A DNA stretch of 6,425 nucleotides from an uncultured Chloroflexota bacterium (GCA_937870805.1 CALMZT010000072.1:1-6425), one strand, 5' to 3'. Counted from the first letter of the stretch, positions 1 to 6,340 are shown. Program-made: numbers and translations. The notes: a model not told the origin generated them from the sequence alone.

Positions 1-89
1 CTGAGTCGTTTGTTTTGGTTGACAACTACTCTACCTCAAAAGCCCTACATCCCTTCATTTTTGGCGAAGGTATTGATCTGGTAATTGAG

Positions 90-95
90 TATAAT
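90..95 (+). promoter_or_regulatory. Candidate -10 box of the toxin-antitoxin operon
   Basis: A perfect TATAAT lies 27 bases before the antitoxin ATG. No good -35 hexamer sits at the standard distance, so the promoter would need an activator or a poor -35. Just upstream, GGTATTGA (69-76) and GGTAATTGA (80-88) form an imperfect direct repeat with an 11-base period. Antitoxins of this class usually repress their own operon at such promoter-overlapping repeats, so this could be the operator. That assignment is inference from position only. Confidence 0.35.
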
Positions 96-122
96 GAAAT
101 CAAATTTATTCTGGGTGGACGC

Positions 123-341
123 ATGAGTGACATTGAAATCACAATTCACCTGTCGGAAGCATTGGTCAAAGAAGCAACCGAATTAGGTATCCTTTCAAGT
201 GAACACATTGAGATGCTGCTGCGTGCTGATATTCAGGCACAACTAGCAGCAATGGCAAATGATCCTGACATTCGGCGCGAAATGCAGCAAATTGACGCCG
301 AATTCAGCATGACAGAATCCGATGGACTAGACCAAACGTGA
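123..341 (+). CDS. Antitoxin of a MazF/PemK-type toxin-antitoxin pair
   Basis: A 72-residue, acidic, mostly helical protein. It is called an antitoxin because of its size, its charge and its position directly before a MazF-family toxin. The N-terminal part (ITIHLSEALVKEA, about residues 6-18) resembles the short DNA-binding or dimerising segment of small antitoxins. The acidic C-terminus (about residues 45-72, with DPDIRREMQQIDAEF) would be the flexible segment that wraps and blocks the toxin. The reading frame stays open to the left edge and offers a TTG at 15, but ATG 123 is chosen because it is preceded by a GGGTGGA Shine-Dalgarno-like stretch (113-119) and a TATAAT, and because the extra residues look unrelated. 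The stop overlaps the toxin start by 4 bases, so the two are probably translationally coupled. The antitoxin subfamily is not recognised. Confidence 0.85.
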   Translation: MSDIEITIHLSEALVKEATELGILSSEHIEMLLRADIQAQLAAMANDPDIRREMQQIDAEFSMTESDGLDQT

Positions 342-685
342 GCATCAGGCGTGGCGAAATCTACTTCGTAAATTTGAATCCAGTACAAGGGCGTGAGCAA
401 AGCGGGCAGCGCCCCGTATTGATTATTTCCACAGATGCGATTAATCAACTCCCCCTTGTCGTCACTGTAGTCGTGGGGACAAAGGGCGAAAATATCCAAC
501 GGAATTACCCGACCAATGTTCGCATAGCTGCGGCAGATAGTGGATTACCAATGGAAACGGTATTTCTCTGTTTTCAGATACGCTCTCTCGATTCCAGTCG
601 ATTTCCTCCGACACCTGCGGGTAAGTTATCGGACACGGTGATGAAACAGATTGAGGATACTATTCGCTATTGTCTGGGGCTTTAG
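338..685 (+). CDS. mazF: MazF/PemK-family endoribonuclease toxin
   Basis: A 115-residue protein of the usual MazF/PemK length. It is the toxin of a type II pair and would cleave RNA at short sequence motifs in the cytoplasm when the labile antitoxin is lost. The N-terminus has the family signature: RRGEIYFVNLNP (residues 4-15), then GREQSGQRPVLIIS (18-31), where E20 and R25 match the conserved Glu and Arg of the E. coli MazF segment SEQAGHRP. A beta-rich core follows (VVTVVVGTKG, 41-50). The segment FLCFQIRSLD (76-85) is the usual second conserved block, and a C-terminal helix ends the protein. It starts at GTG 338 inside the antitoxin stop (GTGA), without a strong ribosome site of its own, which suits coupled translation. 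No frameshift or missing key residue is seen, so it looks functional. The cleavage sequence cannot be read from the protein. Confidence 0.95.
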   Translation: MSIRRGEIYFVNLNPVQGREQSGQRPVLIISTDAINQLPLVVTVVVGTKGENIQRNYPTNVRIAAADSGLPMETVFLCFQIRSLDSSRFPPTPAGKLSDTVMKQIEDTIRYCLGL

Positions 686-744
686 ACAACCTTTTTAACA
701 GCATAGATAAAATCGTTGTCACATCGAAAAATCTTCATTTCCAC

Positions 745-785
745 CCTCGCTAACTGGTACTACTCCTACCTCGCTAACTGGTACT
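745..785 (+). promoter_or_regulatory. Tandem 17-bp direct repeat, probable MocR-type operator
   Basis: CCTCGCTAACTGGTACT occurs perfectly at 745-761 and again at 769-785, a 24-bp period, within the 166-bp gap before the decarboxylase-like gene. MocR regulators (GntR plus aminotransferase domain) are known to bind paired direct repeats: GabR uses ATACCA and TauR uses CTGGACYTAA. The core here, CTGGTACT (reverse AGTACCAG), shares TACCA with GabR and CTGG-AC with TauR. A MocR gene lies at the other end of the same gene cluster, so it is the obvious candidate binder. The repeat itself is seen directly; the binder is inferred. Confidence 0.6.
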
Positions 786-813
786 TCAGTCGACTCCCCT
801 TCTGGCATACACT
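785..813 (+). promoter_or_regulatory. Weak candidate promoter of the decarboxylase-transporter operon
   Basis: TACACT (808-813) is a possible -10 box, with TTCAGT (785-790) as a very poor -35 at a 17-base distance. The -35 region abuts the second operator repeat. A weak promoter with an operator touching the -35 region is what one expects if the regulator activates transcription. The sequence match is poor, so this is a tentative placement. The start codon follows at 852. Confidence 0.2.
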
Positions 814-851
814 GAACCTATCGAACACATCCACAGACGGAGAAAACTACG

Positions 852-1328
852 GTGGAACAACGGTTAAACTACAGTAAGGTCGCCCCCGACGCCATGAAAG
901 CGATGAACGCGCTGGAGCGTGCTGTCAAAGGTTCAGACATCGAACCCGCACTGCAAGAGTTGGTCAAGCTGCGCGCCTCGCAGATCAACGGCTGTGCCTA
1001 CTGCGTTGATATGCATACGAAGGACGCGCGCATTAAGGGCGAGACGGAACAGCGTCTTTATGCGCTGAGTGTATGGGAAAAGACGCCCTTCTATACCGAA
1101 CGCGAACGGGCGGCGCTATTGTGGACGGAAACCCTCACGCTCGTCTCAGAGACGCATGTACCGGATGACGTTTATAACGAAGTCCGCCAGCACTTCAGCG
1201 AAAAGGAACTGGTTGACCTCACGCTGGCAATTGTGCTGATTAACGGCTGGAATCGCTTCGCCGTCTCCTTCCGTGACGTGCCTGGCAGCTATGAGCCAGA
1301 ACCACTGACGGCTGCTACAACCTCATAG
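852..1328 (+). CDS. Carboxymuconolactone decarboxylase / AhpD-like family protein
   Basis: A 158-residue all-helical cytoplasmic protein of the CMD/AhpD superfamily. The AhpD-type active-site block is intact: E36 in ELVKLRASQ, then C48-A-Y-C51 and H55 (NGCAYCVDMH). In AhpD this Glu/CxxC/His set supports thiol-disulphide peroxidase chemistry. Members with a CxxC are therefore more likely redox proteins than true carboxymuconolactone decarboxylases, which lack the cysteine pair. The following ALSVWEKTPFYTERERAALLW segment (about residues 71-91) is typical of the uncharacterised single-domain group. The start is GTG 852, with GGAGA (839-843) eight bases upstream. It is the first gene of a two-gene unit with a DMT transporter, behind a tandem operator. 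Such proteins recur beside MocR regulators, but their substrate is usually unknown. It may protect against, or modify, the compound the transporter exports; that role is inference. Confidence 0.9.
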   Translation: MEQRLNYSKVAPDAMKAMNALERAVKGSDIEPALQELVKLRASQINGCAYCVDMHTKDARIKGETEQRLYALSVWEKTPFYTERERAALLWTETLTLVSETHVPDDVYNEVRQHFSEKELVDLTLAIVLINGWNRFAVSFRDVPGSYEPEPLTAATTS

Positions 1329-1422
1329 TTCACGATTTTCAGTCACGCGGGGGTGAACATTGTCGGTGAAACGACATTTGCCCCTATTTACGTCTACAAA
1401 AGCATCACGAGGTCGAAAGCTG

Positions 1423-2379
1423 ATGAAACGTGCCTGGATTTTCTTCTGGATGTTAACCATCGTTTGGGGATCATCGTACCTGTTCATGCGCGTCGGCGTC
1501 GAAGAACTGCCGCCCGCGCAGCTTGCGTTCATACGCATCAGCATCGCCGCCGTATGCATGAATGCGTTGATGCTCATCACCAAACGCCGCTATCCGCGTG
1601 ATCTAAAGACGATGGGAGCGCTGTTGATATTAGGCATCGTCAACACCGCGCTGCCCTTCACGCTGCTGGCATGGGGTGAACAGACGGTGGAAAGTGGCAT
1701 GACGGGCGTGCTGCAATCGATTACGCCCGTGTTCTCTGTCGTCCTGGCGCACTTTATGTTTGCCGACGAACGCATCACGCCGATGAAAATCATGGGTATC
1801 GCCCTGGGCTTTGGCGGCATTCTCGTCCTCACCAGCCGCGACCTGGCAGCAGGCGGCGGACTCGGCGGCGATCTCAGCGGCGAAATCGCCATTCTGGTCG
1901 CGTCGCTGTGTTATGGCATCGGCGGCAACTTCAGCCGCAAGCTGCTGCGAGAGCGCGAGAGCGACACGATTGTTGTGGCAGCCGTCTCGACCACGGCGGC
2001 GGCGTTCGTCGCCTTCGGGCTGATGTACACGCTGCCGCTGCTGGGCGAACGCGCGCCCATCGCCTACACCAGCCTGAGCGGCGAGATGTTACAGGTGGTG
2101 CTGATGCTGGGCTTCGTTAACACCTTCATCGCCTACCTGATGTTCTACGAAGTCATCGCCAGGCTCGGCGCGTCGCGTGCGTCGATGGTGACGTATGTGA
2201 TCCCCGTCGTCGCCGTGACGCTGGGCGCGATCTTCCTCGATGAAGTGATCGACGAACGGTTACTCGTGGGCGCGTCGCTGATCTTCGCAGGGCTGGCGCT
2301 GGTCAACGGCTGGCTGAAGCGCCTTCGCCCCCAAAAGCCGTCAGCCGCGACAGAGGCACAGCGCGCAGTAGGTGATTAA
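1423..2379 (+). CDS. DMT-superfamily (EamA) inner-membrane transporter
   Basis: A 318-residue protein with ten hydrophobic segments (roughly residues 4-22, 33-53, 64-82, 92-112, 122-138, 153-171, 183-203, 221-241, 251-272, 279-298), the standard layout of two tandem EamA domains. The duplication shows in matching blocks: ITPVFSVVLAHFMFADERIT (100-119) and IPVVAVTLGAIFLDEVIDER (260-279). The N-terminal WGSSYLFMR is typical of drug/metabolite exporters. ATG 1423 is preferred because GAGGT (1409-1413) precedes it and the protein then begins directly at the first helix. A TTG at 1360, with GGGGGTG before it, would add 21 basic residues and cannot be excluded. It probably exports a metabolite, amino acid or amine, substrate unknown. 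It lies 94 bp downstream of the CMD-like gene on the same strand with no terminator visible between them, so the two are probably cotranscribed. Confidence 0.92.
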   Translation: MKRAWIFFWMLTIVWGSSYLFMRVGVEELPPAQLAFIRISIAAVCMNALMLITKRRYPRDLKTMGALLILGIVNTALPFTLLAWGEQTVESGMTGVLQSITPVFSVVLAHFMFADERITPMKIMGIALGFGGILVLTSRDLAAGGGLGGDLSGEIAILVASLCYGIGGNFSRKLLRERESDTIVVAAVSTTAAAFVAFGLMYTLPLLGERAPIAYTSLSGEMLQVVLMLGFVNTFIAYLMFYEVIARLGASRASMVTYVIPVVAVTLGAIFLDEVIDERLLVGASLIFAGLALVNGWLKRLRPQKPSAATEAQRAVGD

Positions 2380-2394
2380 TCTCTCTGCTAAATC

Positions 2395-2425
2395 TCTCCG
2401 CTTCGCTTATAAATTGGTACGGAGA
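2395..2425 (+). other. Short inverted repeat enclosing a TTGGTAC sequence
   Basis: TCTCCG (2395-2400) and CGGAGA (2420-2425) can pair around a 19-base loop just after the transporter stop. The interval holds CGCTTATAAATTGGTAC, which loosely resembles the operator element CGCTAACTGGTAC. It has no T-tract, so it is not a standard terminator. It may be a degenerate regulator site or chance. Confidence 0.2.
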
Positions 2426-2434
2426 ACATGCATC

Positions 2435-2492
2435 GTAGGGGCGCACCAACGTGTGCGCCCGACACAGGGCAGACACATTGGTCTGCCCCTAC
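2435..2492. repeat. 58-bp double-hairpin intergenic repeat (REP/MITE-like)
   Basis: The element is bounded by GTAGGGGC (2435-2442) and its reverse complement GCCCCTAC (2485-2492). Inside are two perfect 8-bp hairpins: GGGCGCAC/GTGCGCCC (2439-2446 with 2453-2460) and GGGCAGAC/GTCTGCCC (2467-2474 with 2481-2488), each with a 6-base loop. The whole element is also an imperfect palindrome. It lies between the convergent ends of the transporter and MocR genes. No T-run follows either stem on either strand, so it is not a textbook intrinsic terminator, though it could still slow polymerase or protect both 3' ends. Elements of this style are usually dispersed, multicopy, non-autonomous intergenic repeats. 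Confidence 0.75.
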
Positions 2493-2555
2493 ACGGATGT
2501 CCGTATTTAATAGTAAAACTGCATGAACCCTTGGCGGCGCAACCAGCCTCGCGCT

Positions 2556-4031
2556 CTAAATACCTGCCCCTGGGTTATGCACCTCGCGCAGCGCCTCGCC
2601 CAACTGTCGCACCGCGTCCTCGATCTGCTGCTGGTTGACGGCAGCATAGCCCAGCACCAGCCCGCCGCGCGCTAAGGGTTCGATGGCTAACGTAGAGATT
2701 GGCATCACGCGCACCTGACGTTGGGCAGCCGCTTGCGCGACGACCTGATCGTCCACGCCGGGCGGCAGCCAGCCGATGAGATGCATCCCCGTGGGCGGCG
2801 CGTAGAGTTCCAGCGGCAGGTCGCGCGCTGCCTCTAACAGCGACGTCCGCCGTTCAGCATACAGCGTCCTCATACGCCGCAGGTGGCGCGTAAAGTGTCC
2901 CTCCGCGATAAATTCTGCCAGCACAGCTTGCTCAAGATGCGGCGGGTTCACATCAATCGCGCGCCGCATGGCGATAAAGGCATCGACCAGCGCGGGCGGC
3001 ACAATCGCATAGCCGATGCGCAGGGACGGAAACAACACTTTGCTGAACGTGCCGAGGTAAATCACCGACTCGTGCTCGTCCAGCCCTTGCAGCGACGCCA
3101 GCGGACGCCCATCGTAGCGGTACTCGCCATCGTAATCATCTTCCAGTAGATAGGCATTCGCCTGCTTCGCCCAGTCGAGGATCGCCAGCCGCCGCCTCAG
3201 GCTCAGCGTCATGCCCTGCGGAAACTGATGCGACGGCGTGAGGTATGCCATGCGCGCCTTTGGAGCACGCGCGATTCCCGCATCCACCATCAGCCCTTCG
3301 GCATCAACGGGCACAGGCACAAGCCGCGCGCCCGCCGCCAGCAGTGCCGTGCGCGCGCCGAGATAACCGGGGTCTTCTACCCACACTGCATCGCCCGCGT
3401 TCAACAGCACGCGCGCCGCCAGATGCAGCGCCCCCTGCGAACCGCTGACGATAATCACCTGCTCCGGCGAACAATGCACCTGCCGCGCCACAATCGCGTG
3501 GTCGGCAATCGCCTGCCGCAGCGGACGGTAGCCTGCCGGGTCCTGATACATCAGCACACCGGGGTGCAAACCGTGCGCGTGGCGGCTCACCAGCTTCGCC
3601 CACAGTTCAAACGGGAAGGCGTCGAGCGCGGGCATCCCGGCACGGAACGCGAAATGTCCACGCGGCGGGTCTATCGACATCGCGGGCGCGGAGAGCAGCG
3701 CAGCGGCACGTTCGGACAGGTGATGTTTGCGCGGCGTGGAGGCGCGGCGGCTGTGCGGCTTAGGCGTGGACAGGACTTCGGGCAAACATTGGGCGACAAA
3801 CGTGCCTTTGCCTTCGAGACGTTCCAGATAGCCTTCGGCGGCAAGCTGATCGTAGGCGTTGAGAATCGTGTTGCGTGACACGCCGAGTTCATCTGCCAGC
3901 GCGCGCGTCGACGGCAGCTTCGCCCCTTGTTTGAGCTGTCCCTCTAAAATGGCGAGGCGCAGGTGATCGTAAATCTGCTGGTAAATCGGTACGGCGAGTT
4001 CAGGTTTTAGTTGGGTGTTAAATAAGGTCAT
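2556..4031 (-). CDS. MocR/PdxR-type regulator: GntR DNA-binding domain fused to PLP aminotransferase-like domain
   Basis: A 491-residue cytoplasmic transcription factor of full family length. The N-terminal GntR winged helix spans about residues 10-80: PIYQQIYDHLRLAI, then KLPSTRALADELGVSRNTI and the wing YLERLEGKGTFV. A basic linker (about 85-110) leads to a fold-type I aminotransferase domain. There, SGSQGALHLAARVLL (196-210), EDPGY (219-223), EDDYDGEYRY (297-306) and the PLP Schiff-base lysine K331 in GTFSK, with R338 after it, are all intact, so it should bind PLP. MocR proteins normally use PLP plus an amine or amino acid as signal rather than acting as enzymes. It is convergent with the CMD-like and DMT genes, and the CTGGTACT direct repeat upstream of those genes is its likely target. 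No such repeat is seen before its own start, so autoregulation is not evident. The ATG has no strong Shine-Dalgarno sequence. The ligand is unknown. Confidence 0.95.
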   Translation of the reverse strand: MTLFNTQLKPELAVPIYQQIYDHLRLAILEGQLKQGAKLPSTRALADELGVSRNTILNAYDQLAAEGYLERLEGKGTFVAQCLPEVLSTPKPHSRRASTPRKHHLSERAAALLSAPAMSIDPPRGHFAFRAGMPALDAFPFELWAKLVSRHAHGLHPGVLMYQDPAGYRPLRQAIADHAIVARQVHCSPEQVIIVSGSQGALHLAARVLLNAGDAVWVEDPGYLGARTALLAAGARLVPVPVDAEGLMVDAGIARAPKARMAYLTPSHQFPQGMTLSLRRRLAILDWAKQANAYLLEDDYDGEYRYDGRPLASLQGLDEHESVIYLGTFSKVLFPSLRIGYAIVPPALVDAFIAMRRAIDVNPPHLEQAVLAEFIAEGHFTRHLRRMRTLYAERRTSLLEAARDLPLELYAPPTGMHLIGWLPPGVDDQVVAQAAAQRQVRVMPISTLAIEPLARGGLVLGYAAVNQQQIEDAVRQLGEALREVHNPGAGI

Positions 4032-4048
4032 AGGTTGTGGCTTGGGGA

Positions 4049-4077
4049 ATTATCAAGCTCTGCAAAGTCAATGAAAA
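4049..4077 (-). promoter_or_regulatory. Candidate promoter of the MocR gene
   Basis: On the minus strand, TTTTCA (4077-4072) and GATAAT (4054-4049) are separated by 17 bases, a reasonable sigma-70 promoter (4/6 and 5/6 matches). Transcription would begin about 10 bases before the MocR ATG, giving a very short leader, which agrees with the lack of a clear ribosome site. The promoter lies within the 51-bp gap after the methyltransferase stop, so the regulator may also receive read-through from the restriction-modification genes. Confidence 0.4.
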
Positions 4078-4082
4078 GTGAG

Positions 4083-5666
4083 TTAAAACAGAGGCAGTTG
4101 GATATTTTCGCTGATTTTTTTCTCGGTCTTGAACAAGTCATGGATCTCAAGCAAATTGTTTGGTATCTGAATATCTGCCTGATCGCTAAAAAAGACTTTG
4201 AGCAGGTCTTTTATTCCTACCCTCAGCTCTTCCTGTGGCAAATATGCCATTAAAGAAGCGATGTCTATGCGGGAGAGAAGATTTTTAGTGAAAGGACGCT
4301 TAGCATCATCAAAGGTAATGCTTTTAAGAAAGCGTTTGGCAACGATATGATTCAAAGCAGCCGCTACCATGACTGCTTCAATCGCTGATGTAAAGGGCAG
4401 CAAATAACAGGTATCATCGCAGAGGACTTCTTTTCCTCTAATGCTCCCTACAGGAATAAATAGGGGTTCCTTATAAAAACCCGAAATGATCACTTTATAA
4501 GGAGCAAAGGTGTAATCTCCTACCCCAAAAATAGAGAATGGTGGTTTATTTTTGTAGATGGTAGATTTTCTTGCACCAAAAATATGTTGATATTTGTTGA
4601 GATACTTCCAGAGCTTGGGAGCACTAAATTCCAAATGCCTGGTGTCCTCACCCACTTTTCGTTGGGTCATAATGACAGCTTTGTCCACAGCTTGACCGTT
4701 AAAGCGTTTGACATCGGAACTTTTTAAAAGGGGGAACAGATATTCACTTTCCACATCTACAATTTCATCAAAACCATTCTTCCAGTGACCATCGACTGGT
4801 CTTAGCTCCATGACCGAAGCGCTGTCGTGTTTAACGCCTGCTCTCCAAATAAAACGTTTATCATGATGCACTTGCAAATCGAGGAATGAAAATTCTTTAT
4901 AGAGATCAACGTTAGAGACGAAGGACTCGCCTATATAACCGATAGTGGTTAGTGGCTCTTGTGCGTCTAAACTCTCATATACAGATGCTTGATAATGGGA
5001 TACGCCAGAGTTAAGCAATACGGTGAAAAGACACGCATCCACATCGGCATCGAACCAAATCTTGGCATCAATGCACTTGATACTGGCACCGCTTATTGGC
5101 AATAACGCTTCCTGTGCATACTGTAATACATTACGAGCCACCGATGTTTTGCATAAAAGTGCAATGACAGCAGGAGTTTGCGCTAAATCAGCGATCAACT
5201 TAAGCCAAATGAATTCAGCGATGTCAAAATTGGCTTGACCTGTGATCGCGTCTATACCACGTAATCCTTTAAAATTTGATTTCTCAGGAAGATTCTCGCC
5301 GCCCAAAAGCCCCATAGTAGAATTAGTCACCCAGGGTGGATTTCCGATCACCAGCAGGGGCTGATTTGATTTCCAAGCGAGGTCATGCCCAAGATCAAGT
5401 TCAAAAATGTTGTTTCTAAGAATTCGGATATTCGATTGCTTCTCAAATTTTTTATCAGCTTCTGTTGCATAATTTCCCTGAAGCTCAATTCCTATCGTTT
5501 CCGACTGTGTATCCCCCATCTCGATCAGTGCCTGAATGAAATTTCCCTTGCCACAGGTAGGCTCTAAGACACGTCCCCACCGAATGCCATCTTGCTTTAA
5601 GGATTGAACTATTTGAACTGCTAGGGGAACTGGCGTCTGAAAATCGCCTAGGATCTTTGTTCTCAC
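4083..5666 (-). CDS. N6-adenine DNA methyltransferase of a type II restriction-modification system
   Basis: A 527-residue S-adenosylmethionine-dependent methyltransferase of the TaqI/Eco57I-like gamma class. Motifs run in gamma order: motif X region GDFQTP (7-12), SAM-binding motif I LEPTCGKGNF (34-43), motif II GIEL (59-62), and catalytic motif IV NPPW (109-112), the (D/N)PP(Y/F/W) box of amino-methyltransferases. Further back, LLCKTSVARNVL (170-181) and FDADVDACLFTVLL (205-218) fit the later core motifs. The C-terminal half (about 255-500), with EYLFPLLKSSDVKRF (308-322) and PYKVIISGFYKEPLFIPVG (389-407), resembles the target-recognition region of TaqI-like enzymes. It protects host DNA from the adjacent nuclease. 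The GTG start is 5 bp after the nuclease stop, with AAGGA immediately before it, which suggests coupled translation. It is much more AT-rich than the MocR gene. The recognition sequence cannot be inferred. Confidence 0.92.
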   Translation of the reverse strand: MRTKILGDFQTPVPLAVQIVQSLKQDGIRWGRVLEPTCGKGNFIQALIEMGDTQSETIGIELQGNYATEADKKFEKQSNIRILRNNIFELDLGHDLAWKSNQPLLVIGNPPWVTNSTMGLLGGENLPEKSNFKGLRGIDAITGQANFDIAEFIWLKLIADLAQTPAVIALLCKTSVARNVLQYAQEALLPISGASIKCIDAKIWFDADVDACLFTVLLNSGVSHYQASVYESLDAQEPLTTIGYIGESFVSNVDLYKEFSFLDLQVHHDKRFIWRAGVKHDSASVMELRPVDGHWKNGFDEIVDVESEYLFPLLKSSDVKRFNGQAVDKAVIMTQRKVGEDTRHLEFSAPKLWKYLNKYQHIFGARKSTIYKNKPPFSIFGVGDYTFAPYKVIISGFYKEPLFIPVGSIRGKEVLCDDTCYLLPFTSAIEAVMVAAALNHIVAKRFLKSITFDDAKRPFTKNLLSRIDIASLMAYLPQEELRVGIKDLLKVFFSDQADIQIPNNLLEIHDLFKTEKKISENIQLPLF

Positions 5667-5671
5667 CTTCC

Positions 5672-6340
5672 TTATCCTAACTCCAAAAATACGTTTTCAA
5701 TACCGTCAACATTGCCTTGTCTTGCTTCTGTGATGACCCGATTATACTGTAACCGCCATTGGAGAGCATTTGAAATTGTTAAATATCCTTGTTGGGGAGG
5801 AGTGTGCAGTACTCGCTCTGCCAACACTTCCCTTCCTATCTCCTCAAGGGGTAAATTTCGTTCTTCAAAGAAGGCAACAAGATCATCTTTGTTCGCCTCA
5901 CGAGCCAACATATCGAGGATGCCTCGTGTTGTCTGGAAATCTCCTGTTCGTTCCTTATTTACAAACACTGCATGTTGAAAATCCAGCCGTGCTGTTTCAT
6001 TTTGCCTGTTGTCCTGTTTGTCATACACCAAAATCAACAAGTCATATCCCAACCCGTAAACCTTTTGCTCTGCTGATTTGAACGGACAAGAGGATTGGGG
6101 TTGGCGAATAGAAGTCACTTTTAGGTCAATGCCTAAAGACGGAAAATCGATGCCTGTTGCAGCACTTCCTTGCTCGTATGTGAAACTGTCTTTTATATAT
6201 GAATTAAACATGACTTCAATGTAATTTCCTACCGCCTTACCATCCGTAGTACCATACAATTTAGGGATGTCCAATTGATTTATTTTCTGAATGAACGTAT
6301 AAACACTTTTCTTTAGCCCCTCGACTGTTAAAGGCTGCAT
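5672..6340 (-). CDS. Type II restriction endonuclease, PD-(D/E)XK fold with MutH-like active site (probable)
   Basis: A 222-residue protein directly upstream of, and nearly touching, an adenine methyltransferase gene. Residues 58-76 contain GIDFPSLGIDLKVT, giving D65, D72 and K74. This D-x6-(D/E)-x-K arrangement is the PD-(D/E)XK metal site, with the same spacing as MutH (D70, E77, K79), whose sequence around it is also similar (DF..LG.ELKT). E42 in the helix GNYIEVMFNSYI could be the extra acidic residue found in that group. Hydrophobic strands follow (YDLLILVYDK, 99-108; HAVFVNKE, 123-130). It would cut DNA that lacks the partner's methyl mark. The start is ATG 6340, behind a strong GGAGG. 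Length and intactness suggest it is functional. The named family is not certain, and the call rests on the active-site pattern plus the neighbour. Confidence 0.82.
   Translation of the reverse strand: MQPLTVEGLKKSVYTFIQKINQLDIPKLYGTTDGKAVGNYIEVMFNSYIKDSFTYEQGSAATGIDFPSLGIDLKVTSIRQPQSSCPFKSAEQKVYGLGYDLLILVYDKQDNRQNETARLDFQHAVFVNKERTGDFQTTRGILDMLAREANKDDLVAFFEERNLPLEEIGREVLAERVLHTPPQQGYLTISNALQWRLQYNRVITEARQGNVDGIENVFLELG

Noticed and set aside
1..84. Open frame from base 1 to a TAA at 82-84, a possible C-terminus of an upstream gene
   Set aside because: Only 27 codons with no recognisable motif; it cannot be supported.
15..122. N-terminal extension of the antitoxin from TTG 15, in a frame open to the left edge
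   Set aside because: The ATG at 123 has a ribosome site and a TATAAT upstream, and the extension would make the antitoxin unusually long. It could be the tail of another gene, but nothing in it is recognisable.
685..720. GACAAC...GTTGTC inverted repeat after the toxin gene as a terminator
   Set aside because: The stem is only 6 bp with a 24-base loop and has no following T-run.
1360..1422. TTG start for the transporter
   Set aside because: It adds 21 basic residues before the first helix; ATG 1423 has a suitable GAGGT and the usual family N-terminus. Noted as an alternative.
1811..2120. Overlapping + strand frames inside the transporter
   Set aside because: Low-complexity Ala/Arg/Ser products in alternate frames of a well-supported membrane protein gene.
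2435..2492. Reading the double hairpin as a small CRISPR-like array or a standard intrinsic terminator
   Set aside because: There are only two stems, no repeat-spacer periodicity, no cas gene, and no T-tract on either strand.
3228..3878. Long + strand open frame opposite the MocR gene
   Set aside because: The product is Arg/His-rich without any domain and lies wholly antisense to a clear, intact regulator in GC-rich DNA, so it is a codon-bias shadow.
4035..4253. Small + strand open frame across the methyltransferase 3' end
   Set aside because: Antisense to the methyltransferase, no ribosome site, no recognisable motif.
5712..6081. Two + strand frames opposite the nuclease gene
   Set aside because: Antisense to a gene with a strong ribosome site, intact catalytic residues and a matching partner; the products have no coherent features.
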